Source: CAZLFQ01 sp964625465 (GTDB lineage: Bacteria; Pseudomonadota; Alphaproteobacteria; Rickettsiales; Midichloriaceae). From it: a stretch of DNA of 18,703 nucleotides. The notes under the pieces are model-generated. The model worked only from the letters and a program-made list of their open reading frames with translations, ran no database searches and was not told where the DNA came from. Position numbers and translations under genes: made by a program. Below, one piece after another: positions 12,759 through 18,703 of this stretch (its first letter is position 1; every line of letters starts with the position of its first letter). The DNA lies in the NCBI GenBank assembly GCA_964625465.1, contig CAZVFD010000028.1, positions 1-18,703 on the forward strand, given 5' to 3'.

Positions 12759-13678
12759 GCACTTTTAGGATGGAATTTTTTATAAGCGGCGATTAAATTC
12801 TCAGCATCAACTTTAGTATAACGCTGAGTTGTAGAAATGCTTTGGTGACCTAACAATTCTTGTATGGTTCTTATATCACCACCATTGGCCAGCAAGTGTG
12901 TTGCGAAGCTATGACGAAATGCATGGGGTGAAGCGTGCTCAGGAAGATTTAAAAACCCGCGCAGCTTTTGGATCTTGTGTCTGAATACATCGGGATTTAA
13001 TTTTTTCCCCTTCGCACCCAAGAACAAATGATTTTCCAAATTATACGGACAGTCAGTTATATAATCGGCTATGGACTTTTTGACGAAGTCCAAAACTGGT
13101 ACGATTCTCTCTTTACCGCCTTTACCTTTAACAAGAAGCTGCGAGTTTTCAAATTGGGAGAGGTCGCTTCTTTTAAGTGATAAGACCTCGCTTATGCGTA
13201 ATCCTGCGCCGTACATTAGTGATAAGATTGCGACGTCGCGCTTGCCAGTCCAATCTTCAGATAAAACCTCTATTTTGCTTGTTGATTCCAAAGCCAATTC
13301 TTTTGATAAAGCTTTAGGTAAAGGTTTTTCCTTGTTAACAATCTGAATACTAAAGATAGCTTGATTTTCAATGCCATGATGCACTTTCAGGTATTTGTAA
13401 AAATTGCGCGTTACAGATAGAGCTCTAGCATTTGATGTGGATTTTAAATTTTCTTTTTTACGTAAAGCAAGCCACGATCGAAAATCCTGTATAGAAATAT
13501 TTTCTAAAAGTTTTTGGGTTACTTGTTCTCCGTAATGGCTGCTTATAAATGACAAAAAGTAGAAAAGATCAGTCAGATAGGCTTTTGTCGTATGTGCAGA
13601 ATACCTTTTTTGATGGGAGAGATAAGTTATCCATTCCTTAATCAAATTGCTGACAAATAAATTTACACTTATGGACAT
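12755..13678 (-). CDS. xerC: Tyrosine recombinase XerC
   Basis: A 307-residue tyrosine recombinase of the chromosome dimer resolution type, which with its partner acts at the dif site during division. The full catalytic set is present: Arg161 (GAGLRISEVL), Lys186 (VKGKGGKER), His252 and Arg255 (PHAFRHSFATHLL), His278 (LLGHQSIST) and nucleophile Tyr287 (QRYTKV). The N-terminal core-binding domain has the XerC-like WITYLSHQKRYSAHT and DFRSWLALRKKE patterns, which is why XerC is preferred over XerD; this choice is less certain than the family. The start is ATG at 13678, with AAAGGGAG upstream. It stands alone on this strand, divergent from the RNase D gene. No phage or integron context is visible, so it is likely the housekeeping enzyme. 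Confidence 0.92.
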   Translation of the reverse strand: MSISVNLFVSNLIKEWITYLSHQKRYSAHTTKAYLTDLFYFLSFISSHYGEQVTQKLLENISIQDFRSWLALRKKENLKSTSNARALSVTRNFYKYLKVHHGIENQAIFSIQIVNKEKPLPKALSKELALESTSKIEVLSEDWTGKRDVAILSLMYGAGLRISEVLSLKRSDLSQFENSQLLVKGKGGKERIVPVLDFVKKSIADYITDCPYNLENHLFLGAKGKKLNPDVFRHKIQKLRGFLNLPEHASPHAFRHSFATHLLANGGDIRTIQELLGHQSISTTQRYTKVDAENLIAAYKKFHPKSA

Positions 13679-13698
13679 AGTTACTCCCTTTCATCTTG

Positions 13699-13728
13699 AA
13701 TTTAGCTGTTGAGAGCGCTTAAAATCAA
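13699..13728 (-). promoter_or_regulatory. Putative promoter for xerC
   Basis: On the minus strand, TTGATT (13723-13728) is followed after 18 bases by TAAATT (13699-13704), about 20 bases before the xerC ATG. The spacing is acceptable but the match is moderate. The -35 lies eight bases from the -35 of the divergent rnd promoter, so the two could be regulated together. Confidence 0.4.
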
Positions 13729-13735
13729 GTGTTAA

Positions 13736-13763
13736 TTGATTTTTTGCGATATTAAGTTACAAT
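13736..13763 (+). promoter_or_regulatory. Sigma70-type promoter for rnd
   Basis: TTGATT (13736-13741) and TACAAT (13758-13763) are 16 bases apart. A start near 13770 gives a short leader that contains GGAG (13786-13789), seven bases before the proposed AUA start at 13797. Confidence 0.5.
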
Positions 13764-13796
13764 GATGGGAGCAAATATTAAAGCTGGAGAATCGTC

Positions 13797-14408
13797 ATAG
13801 CAAATTTTTATCATAAATATGATCTACCATCTTCCGTGAAATTAGTTGGAGATCTGGCAATCGATACAGAAGCCATGGGATTAAATAACCATAGAGATCG
13901 TCTGTGCGTTGTGCAGATATCTGATGGTAATGGGGATGCTCACGTAATTCATTTCCCTACAGTAAAATTCGAAGCTCCAAATTTGAAAGCACTTTTGCAA
14001 GATGAAAAGCGCGTTAAGATTTTCCACTATGCTCGTTTTGATGTGGCGATATTAATGCACTATCTCAAAGTTGATTTAAATAACATTTATTGTACGAAAA
14101 TCGCTTCAAGGCTATCTAGAACATTCACAGACCAACATGGTCTAAAGGATATTTGCCATGATTTATTAAATGTTAAAATCAGTAAACAACAGCAAACTAC
14201 CGATTGGGGCGCTGAAGAGCTTACAAAAGATCAAATAGCCTACGCGGCAAGCGATGTGCTTCATTTGCATGAATTACGCAATAAACTTTCGCCGATGCTC
14301 AAAAGAGAGGGGCGCATGGAGCTTGCGCAAAAATGTTTTGATTTTATTCCATCGCGTGCAAAACTCGACTTATTAGGCTGGGTAGATTTTGATATATTTC
14401 AGCACTAA
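13797..14408 (+). CDS. rnd: Ribonuclease D-like 3'-5' exonuclease, apparent AUA start
   Basis: A short, HRDC-less RNase D of 203 residues, a DEDDy exonuclease that trims tRNA and other RNA 3' ends. Exo I is AIDTEAMGL, with Asp23 and Glu25. Exo II is HYARFDVAI, with Asp82. Exo III is YAASDV, with Tyr149 and Asp153. The frame has no ATG, GTG or TTG between a stop at 13779 and a GTG at 13836. That GTG has no Shine-Dalgarno and would remove ANFYHKYDLPSSV, the segment that precedes the DTE strand in related short RNase D proteins. An ATA at 13797 has GGAG seven bases upstream and gives the normal family length, so it is proposed as the start. If ATA is not used, the coding region begins at 13836 with 190 residues. 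Confidence 0.88.
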   Translation: MANFYHKYDLPSSVKLVGDLAIDTEAMGLNNHRDRLCVVQISDGNGDAHVIHFPTVKFEAPNLKALLQDEKRVKIFHYARFDVAILMHYLKVDLNNIYCTKIASRLSRTFTDQHGLKDICHDLLNVKISKQQQTTDWGAEELTKDQIAYAASDVLHLHELRNKLSPMLKREGRMELAQKCFDFIPSRAKLDLLGWVDFDIFQH

Positions 14409-14463
14409 TTTGACTTGTAGTTAAAGCTTTTTAAAAGAGTCATGCAATTCCTAAGTATTAAGA

Positions 14464-14540
14464 CTGGACAACCACGTCGTGCTTCGCACTCCTCGTTGTG
14501 ACAAAAACTCGGTCATGGCGAGCGTAGCGTGGCCATCCAG
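14464..14540. repeat. Rickettsiales-style palindromic repeat element
   Basis: This 77-base element lies between convergent genes. The ends CTGGA (14464-14468) and TCCAG (14536-14540) pair, and so do CCACG and CGTGG just inside, separated by a three-base internal loop. Inside is GTGCTTCGCAC, a small hairpin, and the right half reads GTCATGGCGAGCGTAGCG. That half strongly recalls the GTCATTGCGAGxxxxxxGAAGCAATC repeats dispersed in Rickettsia-like and other alphaproteobacterial genomes. GC is higher than the surrounding DNA. The rest of the 187-base gap (14409-14595) shows nothing further I can name. Confidence 0.7.
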
Positions 14541-14595
14541 TTCTTTGCTTGCTTCTACAAGATGATAAGAATATAAACTTTTTAACGCCTTAGTT

Positions 14596-14889
14596 TTAAG
14601 CTTCCAACTCATTACCACCTAAAAAGCTTGGTAGGTGGTGTTCTAGATATATAATCGCTTTAGGGTCTTTAATAGATGACTGTTGGAGAGCTTGTTGCGC
14701 ACATTCTGCTTTTACTATCTCTTCTTTTCCTGACAAATCTATTATTTTATACTCACTAATATGAGTTTTAAGTTTCATGGATTTAGCAGAAGTAAACTCA
14801 TTGAAGTTCCTTAATGAATCCAGTGCAGAATCATCCACTTCCCAAAATGGCAAAAATTGACGATCTGGCGTTGATTCGTTGATTATCAC
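14596..14889 (-). CDS. Hypothetical protein, 97 aa
   Basis: A small open frame on the same strand as the RTX gene, 62 bases downstream of it. The product has no signal peptide or membrane segment. Its centre, HISEYKIIDLSGKEEIVKAE, reads as two strands, followed by a helix CAQQALQQSSIKDPKAIIYL and an end HHLPSFLGG. This alternating pattern looks like a real small folded protein, but I do not recognise a family. The start is a GTG at 14889 with only a poor ribosome binding site, and stops lie just upstream in frame, so no longer version exists. A loose -10-like TATATT lies upstream. It could be an independent gene or expressed by read-through from the large gene. Confidence 0.5.
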   Translation of the reverse strand: MIINESTPDRQFLPFWEVDDSALDSLRNFNEFTSAKSMKLKTHISEYKIIDLSGKEEIVKAECAQQALQQSSIKDPKAIIYLEHHLPSFLGGNELEA

Positions 14890-14951
14890 TGTCTAAAGTT
14901 TGTTCTTCTATGCAATTTCCATTCTAATATAATATATACAAGTCATCAACA

Positions 14952-17900
14952 TCAAGATTCGTAATATAAAAATTGACCATTTTTATCAGCGTCAACCAAC
15001 ATTGATTTGGTAAATCTCGGCAAATAAATACAATGATGTAAGCTATCGGGAAGCTCGCCCTTCCAACACAATCCTTCGGCATCTACAATTTCCGCCTTCT
15101 GATTTACACTTTGTGCTAAAATCTTATCTATACTCTTCTTAGTTATACTTAGATCAATAGCTACTTTTACTTCCTTAGGAGGGAAGTCAGAAAGTGATCT
15201 AATGTTTGCTATTTTACTGAAATCTATACGCTCTGCAGTGTTGTTAAACTCAAAATCTAGAATTGTATATATAGTATGATCTTTATAGTCACCTGGCTCA
15301 ATAACAAAAGTATCATTCCCAGCCCCACCTCTAATACTCTTTGCCCCAGACCCCTGTAAATATATGATATCGTTCCCTATCCCTCCATCTACATAATCAC
15401 ACTCTCTAAGATTATCAACTTCTCCACCTCCTGTATAAATTATATCATCACCTCCTTCACCAACACTAACATCACATCCAAGCCCTCCATCCAAAACATC
15501 GGCACCATTGCTACCTAATAAAGTGTCATCGCCATCTTCACCATGGAAGTTAAGACCATCCCCACTAACCAAGGGATCAAGCCACGCATTCAGTATATCA
15601 TTACCTTTACCTCCAAAAACAATATCTTTACCTCCTCTGCTAAAAAAGAAATCATCCCCATCACTAAATCTCACGAATTCGCTACCTTCACTACCAAGCA
15701 GATATGACTTGGCATTCAGGCAATAGACAATCCAATTCTTTTGATTATTAAGATTCAACTCTTCTGCTCCTTCATGAAGAATAATACTTTGACTCTTTTC
15801 TTTATCATCTGCACTGTAAATAAATCCATTTACCTTGTATTGATCACCTAAAAACCAGTTAACTACTCTTAAAGATGATTCTCCATTCTTATGTATCATC
15901 AACAAATCATTTTGGCTTTTTGAAAAAGATAGATCTTCAAGTTTTATTGAAGATGACAACAAAACAAAATCTTTCATTTCACCTCGATTTTTACCATGAC
16001 TCAATATCGTGTCGTTTCCAGATTTTTCTGAGAAAATATAAAGATTATTACCTGTACCTCCTCTTAAAATATCGTTACCTAAGCCGCCATCTAAAACAGT
16101 TTTGCCTTTGCCACCTATGAGCTCATCATTACCTTTATCGCCATAAAGTATGTAATTTTTATTTCCTAAAGCAGAAAATTTATCATTCCCTATATTGCCG
16201 AAAGCAATTTCTGCGTTAATTGAATCTAAGTCTAAAGTTACGCTATCTTGCCCTTCTATTATTACGGTATCTTCACCTTCACCCGCATCAATTTCAGATG
16301 TAACATCTTGATTATCAAAAAAAATAAAATCATTACCTTTGCCAGCTTTAATTGTGTCTTTTCCAAGTCCACCAGTAATAATATCATCTGCGTCAGATCC
16401 TATTAGAGTATCATTCCCAGCGTTTCCATGGAGAATTACCGCTTTAACACCAGATCCATCAAATAAATCATCACCTGCATTTCCATATACCGCTTCTAAG
16501 TTGCTTTTATTTAAATTTAGATTGGCACCTCTTGAATCTGATATAAAGGCAACATCAAAACCTTCGCCTGAGTCTACTATTTCATCATCTTTATCAATAA
16601 ACAGAATATCGTGACCAGCACCAGTTTTTATTGTGTCTTTGCCAGCTCCGCCTTTGACCCAGTTATTTCCTGATTGAAGAGTTACTTCATCATCACCATC
16701 ACCAGTATCAATTAAAGCACCTTTATGTTTCGCTATCGTAATTTTATCATCATGACTGGTAGCGATTATTGCATCAAAATTACTATCTTCTACATCCATA
16801 ATTAATGCTTCTTCTTTATTTGCATCAAATAAAGATTCTTGCTCTCCATTTTGGAAGTTGATGCTTATTGTACTATCTTCCTGATTAAACGTTACACCAT
16901 AAGAGCTGTGAGCCATTGCCCAGTCATATATCGTTGTTGAATTACCATTTGCAAAACTGGCTTTGGCTAAATTTGCAATATGATTTTCTTGAGCGAATTT
17001 TTCTTCTGGCAAAGTGAAATTCAAGCTTATTGATATTATACCTTTTTCAGCCAGTGAACTTATTTCATTCACTTCAGCAACCCCATTTTGATTGAGATCT
17101 TGCCAAATTTTCAATTTGGAAAACTCATCGTCCTTGTTATCAAGTATGTTGTCTTTATTGATATCAAATTTGTTTTTTAAAACATCAAAATCTGTTTTAG
17201 CAGTTGTATCCAGTTTTGTAAGAATTACTTCTTTTGCCTCTGTAATGATGTTGTCATCATTTTGGTCATAAAATAGAATTCCATCTTCTTTATCAACCCA
17301 AGAAACATTTTCTAGATACTCGTCATCATTAACATCGAAGAACGTTGATGACTCATTTAGGTTAATAAACTTAATGCCATCGTCTTTTAAATCAATTGCA
17401 ACAGGTCTTGCAAAGCCAACTTGTATGGTAAAACCACCATTTGGTGCTGTATATTGTGCTGCTCTTCCATGTGGTATGTAGCTTTGCGTCCAGCTGTTTG
17501 TAAACGCAGGTGTAGGCTGGGATTTTACAACTTGCCAACTGTAATCTAATTTAAATGGCCTACTTATAAAATCCTTTTGCATATTATAATATGCAAAATT
17601 AAATGGTTCTTCTTTTGGCTGGTACTTTTGCTTAAATTGATCGAAACCTGATACGTATTCTTTCTGAGTAAAGGGGTTATAAGTATTCATAAAACCCATT
17701 ATTTTCAGACTTTTTAGTTTTTCCATAACATCTTGACTAGGGACATAGTTGCCGCGCCAGTCTGTGAAGGGTGTGAAAAGATTGCCTTGTAGACTATTGA
17801 AGCTTATATATTTGCCACTGATAAATGAATCAAGCACTGGGTTTTTAAAATAATCAGATGGCATATTTTGCTTGTTAATACTTTGGAAAGAACCAGTAAG

Positions 17901-18703
17901 TTTGTAAGGGTCAAACCAGTTTTTCTTTTCACTAGTAGAGCAATATAAACTCCCACAAACATTTTCGTGTGAGTTGCTTACAAAAGAGTGGTGGCCTGTG
18001 TTTTTAGGGTTAGTAAATTGAGGAGCTATTTTATATGAATTTTTCAAGCTAAAGTCGTTCTTAGCTTGTTCATCCAATGCAAATTCGTACTCGTAATTCT
18101 CTATTCGCGAAACATCTATTCCGTATTTTTTAGCAACCTCTTCAGGAGATTTATAGTTTGAACTTATAACATGCTCTTTTGGAGAGTTGGCCAATACTTT
18201 CGATACAAATATATCTGAACCTGCCTCTAGTCCTAGAGGCCAATCTTTTGGATTTAATGAGTTCTTTGGCATTCCAGTTTGTTGATCAAAATTCTCAATA
18301 ATGTTTTGAATACCATGTTGATGCAAGGTATATTTTGAGTAGTGATATTTATTAACTCCATCTAATGGTGATTCAAAAACAACTTGAGTTGGCATCACTA
18401 TATGCTTACCAGCAGTGTTGACCAAATTCGGAGATGAAACGAAAGACACTATTTTACTTTTATGGCTTTCTATTTGCTCTAAAGGAAACAATTTTGCTGC
18501 AACATTTCTTGCGCCTGGGCTTTCAACAGAAAACACTGGCAGATTGGTTGCAATACCCGTTAATTCCGCATGTGCAGCACCTTTGGAGTGGCCTACTACA
18601 GTGATGCTTTTGTCCTTAAACTGGCTTTGAATAGTTTGGGTAAATTTTAAAGCATACTCATATTGATCAGGAATCTTATTAAACCAAATGCTAATGTCAT
18701 CAT
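14952..18703 (-). CDS. Large lipase-like RTX calcium-binding protein, 5' truncated by window edge
   Basis: 1249 residues are visible and the frame is open through the right edge, so the N-terminus is missing. Numbered from the edge, a lipase-like alpha/beta-hydrolase segment has the nucleophile elbow VVGHSKGA (Ser39), followed by FSVESPGAR and FVSSPNLVNTAGKH. A long region without recognised motifs comes next. Around 17060-17400 is the acidic DxNxDxxxx block typical of big RTX exoproteins (DVNDDEYLE, DQNDDNIIT, DINKDNILD, IWQDLNQNGVAEVNE). From about 16720 to 15290 there are many RTX nonapeptides such as GGAGKDTI, GNAGNDTLIG, GGLGNDILRGG and GGIGNDII, which coil into calcium-binding parallel beta-rolls. 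Such proteins are normally exported by a type I system with an uncleaved C-terminal signal. No transporter gene lies in the window. Probable secreted lipase or toxin; the substrate is unknown. Confidence 0.87.
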   Translation of the reverse strand, partial: DDISIWFNKIPDQYEYALKFTQTIQSQFKDKSITVVGHSKGAAHAELTGIATNLPVFSVESPGARNVAAKLFPLEQIESHKSKIVSFVSSPNLVNTAGKHIVMPTQVVFESPLDGVNKYHYSKYTLHQHGIQNIIENFDQQTGMPKNSLNPKDWPLGLEAGSDIFVSKVLANSPKEHVISSNYKSPEEVAKKYGIDVSRIENYEYEFALDEQAKNDFSLKNSYKIAPQFTNPKNTGHHSFVSNSHENVCGSLYCSTSEKKNWFDPYKLTGSFQSINKQNMPSDYFKNPVLDSFISGKYISFNSLQGNLFTPFTDWRGNYVPSQDVMEKLKSLKIMGFMNTYNPFTQKEYVSGFDQFKQKYQPKEEPFNFAYYNMQKDFISRPFKLDYSWQVVKSQPTPAFTNSWTQSYIPHGRAAQYTAPNGGFTIQVGFARPVAIDLKDDGIKFINLNESSTFFDVNDDEYLENVSWVDKEDGILFYDQNDDNIITEAKEVILTKLDTTAKTDFDVLKNKFDINKDNILDNKDDEFSKLKIWQDLNQNGVAEVNEISSLAEKGIISISLNFTLPEEKFAQENHIANLAKASFANGNSTTIYDWAMAHSSYGVTFNQEDSTISINFQNGEQESLFDANKEEALIMDVEDSNFDAIIATSHDDKITIAKHKGALIDTGDGDDEVTLQSGNNWVKGGAGKDTIKTGAGHDILFIDKDDEIVDSGEGFDVAFISDSRGANLNLNKSNLEAVYGNAGDDLFDGSGVKAVILHGNAGNDTLIGSDADDIITGGLGKDTIKAGKGNDFIFFDNQDVTSEIDAGEGEDTVIIEGQDSVTLDLDSINAEIAFGNIGNDKFSALGNKNYILYGDKGNDELIGGKGKTVLDGGLGNDILRGGTGNNLYIFSEKSGNDTILSHGKNRGEMKDFVLLSSSIKLEDLSFSKSQNDLLMIHKNGESSLRVVNWFLGDQYKVNGFIYSADDKEKSQSIILHEGAEELNLNNQKNWIVYCLNAKSYLLGSEGSEFVRFSDGDDFFFSRGGKDIVFGGKGNDILNAWLDPLVSGDGLNFHGEDGDDTLLGSNGADVLDGGLGCDVSVGEGGDDIIYTGGGEVDNLRECDYVDGGIGNDIIYLQGSGAKSIRGGAGNDTFVIEPGDYKDHTIYTILDFEFNNTAERIDFSKIANIRSLSDFPPKEVKVAIDLSITKKSIDKILAQSVNQKAEIVDAEGLCWKGELPDSLHHCIYLPRFTKSMLVDADKNGQFLYYES

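Noticed and set aside
13836..14408. RNase D starting at the GTG at 13836
   Set aside because: No Shine-Dalgarno precedes it, and it would delete an N-terminal segment that fits the family. The ATA at 13797 has better support, though this is kept as the fallback.
15290..16720. Regularly spaced short repeats that could suggest a CRISPR array or minisatellite
   Set aside because: The repeats are degenerate at DNA level and translate to GGxGxDxx nonapeptides in one continuous frame, so they are RTX coding repeats.

Overview
The window is an AT-rich bacterial chromosome segment. It most resembles a host-associated alphaproteobacterium of the Rickettsiales type. The indications are the short, compact core genes (lptA-lptB, nuoD-nuoE, a 7Fe ferredoxin, a short RNase D, xerC), two ankyrin-repeat genes, a short lipoprotein recalling Rickettsiales small proteins, and a palindromic repeat of the kind scattered through Rickettsia-like genomes. 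The order-level placement is inferred from remembered protein style, not from a search. A 10-base N gap sits beside about 98 bases that encode a piece of a eukaryotic polypeptide GalNAc-transferase. The sequence is therefore probably a scaffold assembled from mixed host and symbiont DNA.

Layout, left to right. 1-3997, plus strand: the 3' part of lptA overlaps lptB (lipopolysaccharide transport), followed by an NAD-dependent epimerase-like gene, then nuoD and nuoE of respiratory complex I, here without nuoC before or nuoF after. 4096-5895: an ankyrin protein with a C-terminal membrane anchor, converging on a hairpin with the minus-strand cluster. 5915-7939, minus strand: fdxA, mltB (broken by the gap and foreign insert) and the rlpA lipoprotein, reading leftward from a promoter near 8000. 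7956-9040, plus strand: a divergent promoter, tRNA-Leu(UAG), a lumazine-synthase-like gene without the usual active site, and nusB. 9128-12013, plus strand: aspartokinase, a tiny lipoprotein, ndk (its ribosome binding site lies inside a perfect hairpin), an isolated prepilin-peptidase N-terminal domain and a VanX-like D-Ala-D-Ala dipeptidase, packed with short gaps or overlaps. 12096-12758: a small ankyrin protein with its own strong promoter, tail to tail with xerC (minus). 13736-14408: RNase D, divergent from xerC and apparently starting at AUA. 14464-14540: a palindromic repeat. 14596-18703, minus strand: a hypothetical gene and a very large, 5'-incomplete lipase/RTX protein.

Functional themes are envelope upkeep (LptAB, MltB, RlpA, the dipeptidase, and aspartokinase as source of diaminopimelate), respiration (NuoDE, ferredoxin), and likely host-interaction proteins (two ankyrin proteins and the calcium-binding RTX lipase). 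No CRISPR array, insertion sequence, rRNA or replication origin is visible. No gene-free stretch exceeds 300 bases.
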